The notes: generated by a model not told the origin, from the letters alone. Counted from the stretch's first letter, positions 12,001 through 18,824 are shown. The stretch is DNA of 64,000 nt from Paramagnetospirillum caucaseum (GCF_000342045.1 NZ_AONQ01000007.1:24844-88843); one strand, 5' to 3'. Program-made: numbers and translations.

Positions 12001-15000
12001 TGAAGGTGAGGCTGGCGGCGTCGGCGGTGGTCTTGTAGGCCTGGGCCTGGCTCAGGGCCTGCTGCGCCGTCTGCTGCGCCTGCAGCGCCTGGCCCAGCGC
12101 GCTGGCCGTCGAGGACTTGGCCGCCTGCGCCGTCAGGGCGTCGCTATAGGCGGAATCCACCCGGGTCTGGGCGCTGGCGATGGTCGCCACCTGGGCGGCG
12201 ATGGAGGTCGAGGCCGAGGCCAGCAGCGTCTCGGCGGCAATGGCCTGGTCCCTGGCGGCCTGGGCGGAATTGAAGGCGTTGAGCGCCGCCTTGTAGGACT
12301 GGGGATCGGTGGTCTGGGCCGCCTGGGCGGTGTCCCTGGCGTTCTTGGCCGCCAGCCACTTGCCCCACAGGGTGTTGGCGGAAGCGGAATCGGCGTTGCT
12401 GCCCAGGCTGGTCTGGGCCGCGCCGTCCATGGACTGGACCAGGGTCTTGAGGCCGGTGGTGGCGTTGCCGAGCGCGGCGGCGGCGGCGGTGACGCTGTTC
12501 TTGGCGGCCAGGGCGGCGGCCACGTCGGCGGCCCGCGACGACGACGCGGCGGCGTCGGAAACGATCTGCGCCATGGTGGCCTGGGCCTGCTTGGCCAGAC
12601 CCAGCAGCCGGGCGGCGTCGGCGGCCTTGGCAGCGGCCTCGTTGGCCTGGGTGGCGGCCTCGGCCGCCTCCTGGTTGGCCTGATTGGCGTGGGCCTTGGC
12701 GTCGGCCAGGGCGGCATCGTCGGCGGTATCGGCGCGGGCGAGGTCGGCGGCGGCGGCATCGGCCTCGGCGTCCTGGGCGTCCAGCGACGCTCCGGCGGCA
12801 TCGGCCAGGGCGGCGGCGGCGTATTGCCGCACCAAGTCCAGCTGGGCGTTGTAGCTGGCCAGATCGGCGCCGGTCACCGTGGCGGGCGCCGTCGAGGATT
12901 GCAGGGTGGTCAGGATGCCGGCCACCGCATCGCTGGTCTGGCTGGCGGTCGAGGCCGAGGCGGCGGCCGAATCGGCGGCGTCGACCGCGTTGTCATAGGC
13001 CGACTGGGCGCTGGCCTGGGCGGCGGCCAGGGTGCTGGCCGACACCAGTTGGGCCTGCAGCAGGGTCGCGGACGCCTTGGCCACCCACTGCGCCGCCACG
13101 TCGTCGTACTGCACCGACAGCTGGACCTGCTGGTCGATCTGCGCCTTGATGGCCGTCAGGGTCTGGTACTTGGCCAGGGCCGCATCCTGGGCGGCGGTCA
13201 CGGTGTCCTGGCTGGTCTCGAGCGCATCGGCCAGATTGGCCGGCACGCCGCCATCCACATGGCCGACGGTCCCACCCGCCGTGTCAATGCCGTACTGCTT
13301 CAGCAGATCGACCACCTCGGCCAGTTCCTTGGCTGCGGTCGATTGGGCGGCCAGCGCCGCCGACACCTCGGCGGCGGCGGCCAGCTTGGCGTTCGTCGCA
13401 TTGCCGTGCGCCGTCTGCGACAGGCCCTCGTTGGTCGCGTCGGCGCTCAGGGCGGCCAGACGGGCGGCCTCGGCATCGGCCTGGGCGTCGCCGGACGAGG
13501 CGCTGGCCTCGGTCAGCGCCAAGCCCATGTCGATCTGCGACTCAGCCATGTCGGAATCGAGCTGGTACTGCCAGGCGGCGACGGCGGCCTGCTCGAAACC
13601 CGAGGCATAGCCGGCGGTGTAGGTGGCGGCGCCCACCGCCTCCTGCGCCGAGCTGTAGGCGGCGGCGGCGGCCTCGGCGGTGGCCAGGGCGCCGGTATAG
13701 GCGGCCTGGGCGCTGCCCAGGGCGGCTTCGGCGGCGATCGTGGCGTCATGGGCCTGGTCGTAGGCCCCCTCGGCTTCGCCCAGGGCTTCCTGCCACAGGG
13801 CCAGCAGGCCGTCCGGCACGCCGTTCTGATCGGGATCGGTGCCGGCGGCGAAGGCGTCGGCCACCGCGATGGCCGCCTTCAGGGCGACCACCGCCGCCAG
13901 GTCGTCGGCGGAGAGGCCGGCGGCGTTGGCGTCGGTGTCGTAGCTGTCGATGGCGTATTCCGCCTGGGACGAGGTCCAGCCGGTGGGCAGGGCGACGCCC
14001 TTCAGCTCGAGATAGCCCGAGGCGGCGTTGAGGTAGTTGACCAGGGTTTCGTTGCGGGCCGCCGCCATGACGATTTCCACCGCCTGCGAGGCGGCGGCGG
14101 CGATCATCGGGTCCTGGATGTCCAGCAGCTTGGCGTCGGCGGCCTCGGTGGCGGCCTCCGACGCGTCCTTGGCGGTGGCGGCGGTGACCACGGCGGCGGC
14201 CAGCGCGTCCTCGGCGTCGTCACGGTCGGAAATGGCCGAACCGTCCGACCAGAAACCGGCGGCGTCCACCGTTGCCGCATCCAGCACCGCGTCGGTGCTC
14301 GACAGCGCCGTCAGGGCGGGCGACAGCAGGCCGGTGAAGAAGGTGACGGCGATGCCCTGGGCGTCGAGCACCCCGCTGGAGGCGGCCACCGCCTGGGTAT
14401 AGAGGCTCTGCGCCGACAGCACCATGGTCTGGGCGGCGGCGTAGGCCACCGTGGCGTCATAGGTGTTGCCCGCCGCCGCCAGAACCTCGGCGTTGGCCAG
14501 CAGGTCGGCGTAGGAATCCCCCGATGCCGGCGTCAGAGCCAGTTCCGCCTGATCGATCAGGTTTTGGACCTGTTCGACGATCCTGGCGTTGCGGGCCGCC
14601 ACGTTCTCGAGGATGTCGCGGAAAATGCGGATGGCCTCGGCGGTGGCCCGCTCGATGACCAGGGGCTTCAGCGCCTCGACCAGATCGCGGGCGCCCTTGA
14701 TCTGCAACTGGGCGGTGGCGATCTGGGCCTCGTTGAAGGCCTGCATCTGCTGCGCCAGGCTTTGCTGGCCGGCCCCCTGCTGGCCAGTCGGCGCGGGCGG
14801 CTGCGGCGGCGGCGGCACCTGCTGTTGCTGCTGCTGGATCTGCTGCTGCACCGCCTGGGCCGCCTGGTTGAAGGCCGCCGACAGCAGGTTGGCGGCATTG
14901 GGCAGCGCCGCGCCGGCGTTGCCGGCCACCTGCATGACCTGCAGCGGCGACATCTGCTGCGCGATCATGGCGCCGGTGGCCGACATCACCGCCGCCGCGC

Positions 15001-15838
15001 CGGCCGAATTGAGGGTCATGGTCTGGCCGGAGGCCGAGGTGATGCTGACCTCGCCGGTCACGCCGCCCTTTTCCGCCATCATGGCCACGGTGTTGCCGTT
15101 GCCCGCCAGGCCGGTGCCACGGATGCCCACCGTCATGGTCGGGGTCTTCAGCATCAGCGCGTCGGGTGCCGCCTTGGCGATCTGGCCCGACACCAGGGCG
15201 AAGGAGCCCGACACCACCGACATCTGGGCCTCGCCGGTCTTGGCGCCGGGGTCGTAGGCCAGATGGTCAAGGACCATGCGGCCCTTCTCGCCCAGGGACA
15301 TGGTGGTGCCGTCGGCGAAGACCACGCCCACCGCGCCGCCCTGCGGCGTCTGCAGCACGTCGCCCTCGAAAATATTATCGCCCTTGTGCAGGTCGACGAC
15401 GGTGCCGTCGGCCCGCTTGGCGGTGACGCCGCCGGCCAGGGTCTCCACCTTGCCGATGGCGGTGGCGCCCGAACCGCCGGCCCCCGCCTGGGCGTACTGG
15501 CCCGGCGCCAGCGGTCCGGCCAGCTTGCCGGCCAGGGCGGCATCGATCACCGCGCCGGAATCGTTCATCAGCGGCGGCGGATTTTCCGACCCGAAATAAC
15601 CCTTGATCACCACGCGGGTGCCGTCGGCCCCCACCAGGACCAGATCCTCGCCCTGGCGGACGTACTCGGCCTCGACCAGCAGGTTGCCGCCGGGAACCAT
15701 CACCTTGGCCATGCCGGCGGATTCGATCACCGCGGAAGGCTGCGGCGTCGCGGACGGCGGATGCCCGTCCTGGACCGCCTTGGCCCCGGTCTCGCCATCA
15801 CCCGCCGAATTGGAAGGCCGTTCGTCCCTTGGCGCCAT
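1..15838 (-). CDS. Giant FecR/cadherin-like/RTX repeat protein, probably a type I-secreted adhesin (partial, C-terminus off the left edge)
   Basis: The minus-strand frame starting at the ATG at 15838 stays open to base 1, giving 5279 codons with no stop. An AGAGGG Shine-Dalgarno lies just upstream. Approximate order by residue: N-terminal segment with a VIKGYF motif near residue 75, as in biofilm-type adhesins; FecR-like domain at 128-285 (motif TPTMTVGIRGTG); Gln/Pro linker near 330-360; alanine-dominated rod at about 365-1660; cadherin/tandem-type beta domains at about 1680-2010; a glycine-rich calcium-binding RTX block near 2025-2060 (GGAGNDTFVF); long beta-strand repeats built on LTLSAAQA and TVTAAQAA units to about 3150; RTX blocks; a seven-fold repeat at about 3640-4030; then more RTX-like repeats to the edge. 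RTX repeats imply calcium-dependent folding after secretion through a type I exporter, whose signal would be in the missing C-terminus. Adhesin function is inferred from architecture. No exporter genes lie in the window. Confidence 0.85.
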   Translation of the reverse strand, partial: MAPRDERPSNSAGDGETGAKAVQDGHPPSATPQPSAVIESAGMAKVMVPGGNLLVEAEYVRQGEDLVLVGADGTRVVIKGYFGSENPPPLMNDSGAVIDAALAGKLAGPLAPGQYAQAGAGGSGATAIGKVETLAGGVTAKRADGTVVDLHKGDNIFEGDVLQTPQGGAVGVVFADGTTMSLGEKGRMVLDHLAYDPGAKTGEAQMSVVSGSFALVSGQIAKAAPDALMLKTPTMTVGIRGTGLAGNGNTVAMMAEKGGVTGEVSITSASGQTMTLNSAGAAAVMSATGAMIAQQMSPLQVMQVAGNAGAALPNAANLLSAAFNQAAQAVQQQIQQQQQQVPPPPQPPAPTGQQGAGQQSLAQQMQAFNEAQIATAQLQIKGARDLVEALKPLVIERATAEAIRIFRDILENVAARNARIVEQVQNLIDQAELALTPASGDSYADLLANAEVLAAAGNTYDATVAYAAAQTMVLSAQSLYTQAVAASSGVLDAQGIAVTFFTGLLSPALTALSSTDAVLDAATVDAAGFWSDGSAISDRDDAEDALAAAVVTAATAKDASEAATEAADAKLLDIQDPMIAAAASQAVEIVMAAARNETLVNYLNAASGYLELKGVALPTGWTSSQAEYAIDSYDTDANAAGLSADDLAAVVALKAAIAVADAFAAGTDPDQNGVPDGLLALWQEALGEAEGAYDQAHDATIAAEAALGSAQAAYTGALATAEAAAAAYSSAQEAVGAATYTAGYASGFEQAAVAAWQYQLDSDMAESQIDMGLALTEASASSGDAQADAEAARLAALSADATNEGLSQTAHGNATNAKLAAAAEVSAALAAQSTAAKELAEVVDLLKQYGIDTAGGTVGHVDGGVPANLADALETSQDTVTAAQDAALAKYQTLTAIKAQIDQQVQLSVQYDDVAAQWVAKASATLLQAQLVSASTLAAAQASAQSAYDNAVDAADSAAASASTASQTSDAVAGILTTLQSSTAPATVTGADLASYNAQLDLVRQYAAAALADAAGASLDAQDAEADAAAADLARADTADDAALADAKAHANQANQEAAEAATQANEAAAKAADAARLLGLAKQAQATMAQIVSDAAASSSRAADVAAALAAKNSVTAAAAALGNATTGLKTLVQSMDGAAQTSLGSNADSASANTLWGKWLAAKNARDTAQAAQTTDPQSYKAALNAFNSAQAARDQAIAAETLLASASTSIAAQVATIASAQTRVDSAYSDALTAQAAKSSTASALGQALQAQQTAQQALSQAQAYKTTADAASLTFTEQSAIVSNQLALAQAAAAKATASVTAYNAALDAVAAAQTALTEAASAATNASDTKTAAIANSTATAAAEYANTVTDTGDVKAALETAMTKLGVALTTAKSAVAGTPAAVVTALEAVQVAQVNYKAALDTVNTTQAAGGSAYTTALDSAKNLLVTLNAKVADAQTVMAAASSSAAVAAGTATSVAGSELYRAEQAVSSALSSYNAALQSRGDAAAANAFAQDQSAAIAYWQSAYTNAVNAAAGSLAQAAASATQAAAAANRADSSYRELVAFNDGHTLKVSGNYVTLDTIQYYQDQETAAQTANAKATTAATAASAARNTASDAVAAVSSFDSSSAAAAQAKALAAQAAASTAAAQAKTAAAQASVANQAANAATAADNGAQNAYSQANQAAIAALAAEAANAVPTANADSYTLNTAFRQANPTGQLDVLANDTRSDAGHTALDLPVIVSVGGAGNGTVSIVNNKLVYTANQGYSGSDSFTYTVKNTATLSDTSVVTSYASAKVTVLVVAPASPVANNFTLAVGEDATLSYSVANVLGNGHTSHPDGLTLTLSSVSRGQSGGVARINGANIEYTPPASYQSLAMGATATDKVTYTVVDAYGAVATASITVTVTGANDVPTVTSATYTGVAGKSLAFSASDFVGKFSDVDVAMTASNPNYNAGDPGLGNTLHAIRISAIATPGALKLGGATVNVNDVIQLSQLGSLTYVPVGNTAVTDTFQWQGYDGIGYSAAATATISLAVQKLFLVGTAAANTLAGGSEADTIVGGGGADILTGGAGNDTFVFQSKTDSTVAAPDVIGDYASGDVLSFQGMAGMKYLAAPWAYATSPAATATAIAASAPANSVVYFTDGADGYVYVNGLGTGTDFNGTLIKLTGITTQLPRSALGNLGLVLDTTGNPALAGGASFGAAPLTLVGTGTLSGALADLQTASSINGGGTARLAVTSGIGAASNLSGLATNLAANGLLATVSTTGNLAFTGNLGGAQVTLTGAGTLSGTFAALRTAGSINGGGSAAVALSDLTASSDLSFVSNAASLAATLPITAAQTFTGNFAGAAVTLTGGFTLTGTAAKIAAAASIDGAVTVTDTAANIASTTLATLQAKGVDVVTITSGTVTVTAAQAAALSGLTVNGTLAVSDTAANIAAATLATLQAKGVDAVTISGTGTLTVTAAQAAAISGMTVSKGSGHFAVSDSVTNIQTSGLANLVGKGIDSLDVTGSGTASLSVAQAQSLLNLTVTKAGTAHIALADSAANLAAADLTNLSAHGVDALSITGAGKVVLTAAQARAFLLTAGGGQFEVADSVANLNADGGLSSFAGDHAVAVVTVTDSGALSLSAAQAGGLGFVLNRSGGATLQVTDTVANVNSTGVAAILNAGINTINLTDTGTLTIATTSSSQVLAFKGELNGSTVAITGAGTVSVPYTTLATAASVTGNTTAKLAVTGLTASSDLTAVSISNLAAGGLSATLDTSSGNVAFTGNLGTASLALTGGGTLTLSAAQATGKTITGSGTVAVSDATIAANTDLRLITAPVSLASGVTVNSGATLTLSAAQATGKTIAGAGAVAVGNTSITGTVDLHNIATTTLTLDPSLAVQSGAKLILTSAQAAGKTISGAGAVEIFNAALTGTVDLHTISTTTLTLQGGTTIAGGGQLILSAAQAAGKTIGGAGTVTVSDTAIAADTNLSGISAGLDLQSGLSVDSTRTLTLSMVQAAGKTIGGAGTVAISGTVFSADSDLHNITAATTFLSSFSVAGNVSVTLSAAQAKDIVGTVTKGTGAHVLVADSAANLNSTAITAAISHGADTIVITDSGTVSLTVAQAQALSLNAGGGIFRVADTADNIDAAGVMAGLELKGVSEFQLTGAGTLSLDGSLPGSVSVIGSAGSDTYVAPATAAGTVTIVDTAGTNVLDGSAVGDAGLRGARQVGDNLVIELSDAGGGGMVVVKDQFAGNGSGIDHIDTGSGDNPITRVVGFVGATTGSPLGATLTGTSADELILGNLGEATLIGGGGDDVFYVGGADQTIIGDATRGGKVSFTFHSGPVTASLAGGTATITDGTSTWHDTLTDINELEGSTADDTLEGRASGWSALEGGAGDDSLTGNATATVSASYKHAGAGVTVNLSGSAWEGAASGTAVDAYYVDGTLTAGTDTLNDIRGVRGSAFADRIKGGDDTNVSYDLAGGGGADLLEAGAAAANFRVRLGDNATVAGGIGTDSIAFEDFTSGTLNNAAAFANVDDVEILRLSSGSLSQAVVLNADSTDAGITRVDAYGKTGDVSVDASSRAHAVTVNGGSGADTFTGGSGNDRFDGGAGTDRAVFQGSLADYRISTTGGTVTVEDTNTVGGNDGTDSLYGVETLVFADGTLSVSATSPTTPVVGAGSQVNVFTTGEQSDSKVTALADGGYIVAWRSLNQDGNNFAAVAQRYNASGAKLGTEFVVHDNTAGSQWNLQFTQMDNGGLVAVWHDETGDGTDYGVFARVYPPDYEGGYSGLGSVSGPLQINSVATGFEAWPVVTAIAGGGFFVAWDNDPASAGNGARQIAGRFYDASGAPTGAEFQIGTAGIDPVYGAETMTNAHMVVVWSGNDGSAEGVFGRVVHPDGSMGSQFQLNALTDYPQSGAVIAPLANGGFVATWHSDLAGDNAYNIYARAFAADGTPVNTPEILVNTTTTGWQGYPAVTALPDGGYMVAWDDLSDGTNHYVLAQHFNAIGQKVGPEFQLTNEAGSGFNRPKLATLANGDVVLTYERTIGGAQEIYTKLVDFNFGATVTGSAGNDTLDIGSGFTFIDAGAGDDVIKMSASDLLQAATVIGGDGADRVVLSGSGTLGPATLAKLGGVEELALGGAGNLALSLGAGTGLATIDAGTTSGTVALDASAVSSGVTLAAGSGATSMIGGSGLDAVSLQMAEGAATFNASGPGLSVSDGTTSLSATGVEQLTFSDGKTVAVSYDSGAMTLGGGSGADTIHAGTGIAVIDAGTGGNDVLTSAGTTNFRFNGGFDANDTVTGGAGFGDALSLSQSGTIADAAFAHVGGIETLGLWAMSAATLTLGGNATAAGIGVVDAAGSSGAVTIDHVSGTDTLYVFGGSGSGNDTVIGSTLAPGAGDVVDFSHATGALAVNLAAGTASALGIGTDTLSNIHAVVGGNFGNILTGSSGTDMFFLTSATALGANNTFIGGQGADYLTFDSTMDLRGASVSGIEAIDSLGALNLTVGMSQLLAWKNSVLAEGTATALIDFGGGPGAKSLTITVDGAGSLNDMVASGQLVLANLASPDRLVIDGSAMGTGLTLVENAALALTTILGGSGGDTLTLATGFTAEAGTSLNGNAGADTLILGGGGGFYDLNLAAISNFETLTAGAGATTLSIGMGQLAGLALDGGGAGTALTLDLHLPDGGATFDASSLTLVNWGAEDTLRITGGGGNDTITGSNQGDVFVLSDGTDTINGGAGADILDLYGLGTGVIADLTAGTVSGGGGTAVLNSVEGIADTGYVDTLSGGSGDEMFRLHDGVHEADIVSGGAGNDTVQILADGDLRAVSFYDIETLAIGGGYSTVIADASQFGAGLLANTLALQAIGLPTGSRLEIDVSTVGFDASGFTFSNWGTLTNWSAADGNYVKLNASGASGVVTLTGGTGADYLFGSSYDDTLIGGAGIDKMIGGVGNDVFKLFANNGAVGESIDGGAGSDTILLQGGNDLRGMTVGDVETLSLNGFTALMDVAHVPVSTLSVVAGAGVDTFTLYGDETAGTDFSAYLGNLALSGFDGAGGDRVSFVGGSGDDILKSTAAIDVLSAGDGNDTLIATGGADTFLGGAGDDVFDFTVGTLAVGTNSAIDGGTGYDTLLVNGSGNNGLGFYTFTGNYLTQITGIEKFQLGGGVVNYYFDGGVLNGQTIELAASSAYTLAVTGAGAPQIDLSHLTFTGVQPTALITTFGTATALATSHTVTGSIGNDTISALSTLTGSNTLAGGLGDDTLTGADGNDVALFGGAAAGYRIDGTASYVGVDDIDPGVQDEGTDRLSSVEELRFA

Positions 15839-16230
15839 GCCACCCTCTTCTCACAAACCAGCGCGCACGCCATCCCCGGCCCGCGTCACCCACTCCGCAC
15901 CACTCTGCATGATACGGCAATTTGCGAGAAAAGGTCAATATACAGCATTCACCTGACAAAATGACCATTGTTACTTAATAAAGTAACACAATCACAAAAC
16001 ACCGCAGCGAAGGGCAGATACAAAACAACACCAATGTGAAATAAAGTAAAAAAATATCCATCGCCCCGTCAAGGCCCGCCACTTCTCCTTATATTTCACA
16101 AACTTAGACATCTACCATCACAAGAAGTTGCCCCTTTGCCATCAACCGCCCCCAGGGCAGCCACACCATTTCCTTAGTCATAAGCCGACCATGGCTTTTG
16201 GCAGTGATCTGCTGTTGTTGTGCTGAAAAA
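15839..16230. other. AT-rich intergenic region upstream of the giant gene
   Basis: This 392-base gap is clearly AT-richer than its surroundings and has no convincing ORF. It must carry the promoter of the giant gene, which reads leftward from 15838, and it receives the 3' end of the sensor-kinase transcript from the right. It contains a 20-bp palindrome (listed separately) and several A/T runs around 16040-16100. Confidence 0.6.
15969..15988. promoter_or_regulatory. Perfect 8-bp-arm palindrome, candidate operator for the giant gene
   Basis: Arms TGTTACTT and AAGTAACA are separated by AATA, about 130 bases upstream of the giant gene's ATG. A perfect two-fold-symmetric site in a promoter region suggests a dimeric repressor or activator. 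I cannot match it to a known family consensus, and no adjacent regulator gene is a clear partner. Confidence 0.4.
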
Positions 16231-16253
16231 TCAACCCTGGGTTTCGCCCAGGG
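16222..16253 (-). terminator. Intrinsic terminator overlapping the sensor-kinase stop codon
   Basis: Arms CCCTGGG and CCCAGGG (16235-16253) around a 5-base loop form a stable hairpin that includes the last codons of the kinase. On the minus strand it is followed by TTGATTTTT, the U-tract expected of a Rho-independent terminator. The last residues of the protein are therefore encoded in the terminator stem. Confidence 0.6.
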
Positions 16254-18711
16254 TGAAGCGGAAGACGCTGCCCCGCCCCGCCTCGGACTCGACCCAGATG
16301 CGGCCGCCGTGGCGCTCGATGATCTTCTTGCAGATGGCCAGCCCGATCCCGGTGCCATCGTAGTGTTCCCGGGTATGGAGACGCTGGAAGACCAGGAAGA
16401 TGCGGTCGAAATAGGCGGGCTCGATGCCGATGCCGTTGTCGGCCACCGAGAACACCCAGCCCCGTGGCCCGGATTCGGCGGACACGGTGACCCGCGGCGG
16501 GCGCTCGGGCGAGCGGTATTTCAGGGCGTTGCCGATCAGGTTCTGGAACAGCCGCAGGACCTGCGAGCGGTCGGCGGTGACCGGGGGCATGGGCCCGATC
16601 TCGATGCTGCCGCCGGCCTCGGCCAGGGCGGCTCCAAGATTGCGCCGCACCTCGTCCAGCACCGTGCCCAGACCGAACTCGGTGAACTGGCCGCCCAGCC
16701 GCTCCACCCGTGAATATTCCAGCAAGTCCTGGATCATGGCCTGCATGCGCTTGGCGCCGTCCACCAGGAAGGCGATGAACTCGTCGGCGTCGCCGTCCAG
16801 CCGGCCGCGATAGCGCCGTTCGATCAGCTGGGCATAGCCGGAGATCATGCGCAGCGGCTCCTGCAGGTCGTGGGAGGTGACATAGGCGAACTGCTCCAAC
16901 TCCTTGTTGGAGGCGTCGAGACGGGCCAGCAGGTCGGCGGTGCGGGCCTCCATCTCCTTGGCGGCGCTGATGTCGCGGCAGATGAACAGCAGGCAGTCCT
17001 GGTCGTCGAGCACCACCTCCTGCACCGAGACCAGGACGTCGAACACCTGGCCGTCCTTGCGCCGCAACCGGCTCTCGAAATCCGCCGCCTGCCCGTCGCG
17101 GCGGATCTGCCGGACCAGCCGGGCGCGGTCCTCGGGCTCGGCCCACACCCCCAGATCCAGGGCGGTCCGCCCCAGGAACTCGTCGCGCGAATAGCCCAGC
17201 ATGGCCGAGAAAGCGTCGTTCAGCTCGATATAGTGTCCGTCCCGGGTGGCGGAAATCACCATGGCGTCGGGACTGGCATGGAAAGCCTTGGCGAACTTTT
17301 CCTCGGAAAGCCGGAGGCGGCGCTCCGCCTCCTTGGCGGCGGTGATGTCCTCGATGGTGCCGACCATGCCGCCGGCCGGCCCCGCCTCGTCCGACAGGGC
17401 GGCGGCATGGCCGCGCACCCAGCGCAGGCTCCCGTCGCCCCGCATCAGACGCATCTCGGCCAGGAACTCTCCCTCCCCCTGCACATGGCGGCGCCACAGC
17501 GCCCCCACCGCCTCGCGGTCGTCGGGGTGGACCACGTCGCACCACTTGCCGCCTACCATCTCGTCCCGGTTTCGCCCGGCCAGTTCCAGCCAGCGCTCGT
17601 TGACGTAGAGGCAGGTGCCGTCGGCATCGCTCTGGAACACCCCCACCGGCGAATGCTCGGTGAGCATGCGGTAGCGGGCCTCGCTGGCGGCCAGGGCCTG
17701 CTGGACCCGCTGGCGCTCGGCCAGGCGGCGGTCGGAGATCACCGCCAGCCCCAGGGTGACCAGCGCCAGGAGCAGGGTGGCGCCGCCCTGCAGGGCCACA
17801 TCCCACCGCCACGAGGCCAGGGCGTCGTCCAGGGACATGCCCACCGCCACCACCAGCGGATGATTGTCGAACCGGCGATAGGCGATCACCCGCTGGCGAC
17901 CGTCGGTGACGGAGGTTCCGATGAGGGTACCCACGGGAATCCGCGCGACATGGGCCATGACCTGCCCCTGCGCCACCGACTTGCCCCGCCACTTGTCGCT
18001 GTCGGGCAGCCGCGCCAGGATGATGCCGTCGTCGCGGATCAGGGTGGCCCGCCCACCGTCGCGGGGCAGGATCGAGCGCAACTCGTCCTCGAAGATCTTG
18101 GGGTCGAGCGAGACGGCCACCACCCCCAGCAGCCGGCCGCCGCCATCGCGGACCGGACGGGCGACGACGATGCTCCGGGCCGCCACCACCCGGCTCTGCA
18201 GCGGGGCGCTGACCGAGACCGAACGGGAGGGATCCTCGAGCAGGGACTTGAAGTACTCGCGGTCATGGACATCCGTTCCCGCCATGCCCGGCATGGTTCC
18301 CGCCACCATGATTCCCCGCCCGTCGATGAAGACGGCGCTGCGGATTTCCGGGATCAGCTTCATCCGGTTGCCCAGGGCGGCAAGGGTGCGCTGAGGGTCG
18401 TCGGGAACCCCGCCGGGGGCGGCCTCCTCCATCTCGGACAGCAACTGGTCGATGCCGCGCAGGATACCGGAGATATGCTCCTCCGACACCCGGGCCAGGG
18501 CCTGCACCAGGTATTCGGTGTCGGCGATCTCCTTGCGGTAGGTTCCCACCGCCTGCCAGACGGTCAGCGCCGCCAGGCACGGAATCACCAGCGCGGCCAG
18601 CAACCGGGCCCGCCAGGCATTGACGGGACGCGCCACCGCCGGGCCGGCGCCACGCTGCGACATATCGGGGCCCGGGTCCGGCTGATGCGCGTTCATACCG
18701 GAAGAATACAT
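16231..18711 (-). CDS. Membrane sensor histidine kinase with periplasmic Cache-type domain and two PAS domains
   Basis: About 826 residues. A first membrane segment (about residues 28-50) and a second near 295-320 flank a periplasmic region of about 240 residues, probably a dCache sensor. Two PAS/PAC domains follow (about 335-455 and 465-590), then a HisKA domain with the phospho-acceptor histidine in SHDLQEP and a HATPase domain with an N box (QNLIGNALKYR) and G boxes (DNGIGI, GTGIGLAICKK). The C-terminal half resembles Cph1/bacteriophytochrome-type kinases. No response regulator is adjacent, so it is an orphan kinase here. The start is uncertain: a GTG at 18735 and ATGs at 18711 and 18696 are in frame and none has a strong ribosome-binding site. 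It is divergent from the RND operon at 18896, so the 185-base gap carries both promoters. Confidence 0.88.
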   Translation of the reverse strand: MYSSGMNAHQPDPGPDMSQRGAGPAVARPVNAWRARLLAALVIPCLAALTVWQAVGTYRKEIADTEYLVQALARVSEEHISGILRGIDQLLSEMEEAAPGGVPDDPQRTLAALGNRMKLIPEIRSAVFIDGRGIMVAGTMPGMAGTDVHDREYFKSLLEDPSRSVSVSAPLQSRVVAARSIVVARPVRDGGGRLLGVVAVSLDPKIFEDELRSILPRDGGRATLIRDDGIILARLPDSDKWRGKSVAQGQVMAHVARIPVGTLIGTSVTDGRQRVIAYRRFDNHPLVVAVGMSLDDALASWRWDVALQGGATLLLALVTLGLAVISDRRLAERQRVQQALAASEARYRMLTEHSPVGVFQSDADGTCLYVNERWLELAGRNRDEMVGGKWCDVVHPDDREAVGALWRRHVQGEGEFLAEMRLMRGDGSLRWVRGHAAALSDEAGPAGGMVGTIEDITAAKEAERRLRLSEEKFAKAFHASPDAMVISATRDGHYIELNDAFSAMLGYSRDEFLGRTALDLGVWAEPEDRARLVRQIRRDGQAADFESRLRRKDGQVFDVLVSVQEVVLDDQDCLLFICRDISAAKEMEARTADLLARLDASNKELEQFAYVTSHDLQEPLRMISGYAQLIERRYRGRLDGDADEFIAFLVDGAKRMQAMIQDLLEYSRVERLGGQFTEFGLGTVLDEVRRNLGAALAEAGGSIEIGPMPPVTADRSQVLRLFQNLIGNALKYRSPERPPRVTVSAESGPRGWVFSVADNGIGIEPAYFDRIFLVFQRLHTREHYDGTGIGLAICKKIIERHGGRIWVESEAGRGSVFRFTLGETQG

Positions 18712-18801
18712 GCGGATGGTATGCCCTACAACCACGGCTCCGCGATTCCCGCGTCGCTTCCGGCTCTTCCTATTGACCGGATGCCCCGCCGCTCGCTAAA
18801 A

Positions 18802-18824
18802 CCGAACCGTTCAGTTCAGTTCGG
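18802..18824. promoter_or_regulatory. Candidate repressor operator between the sensor kinase and the RND operon
   Basis: Arms CCGAAC and GTTCGG are separated by 11 bases and enclose tandem GTTCA units. The site lies 72 bases upstream of the adaptor-gene ATG. TetR-family repressors of RND pumps often bind symmetric GTTC-rich sites of this kind. No TetR gene is present in the window, so the assignment is only suggestive. Confidence 0.3.

Noticed and set aside
1..15838. Tandem repeats in the giant gene as a possible CRISPR array or minisatellite
   Set aside because: Repeats are in the protein frame and diverge at synonymous sites; there are no constant repeat units with unique spacers.
257..15964. 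Very long + strand ORFs (more than 1000 and 2500 codons) opposite the giant gene
   Set aside because: They are low-complexity Gly/Ala/Arg mirror translations of the repeat coding strand, created by GC-rich third positions, with no domains. The minus-strand frame carries FecR, cadherin and RTX motifs.
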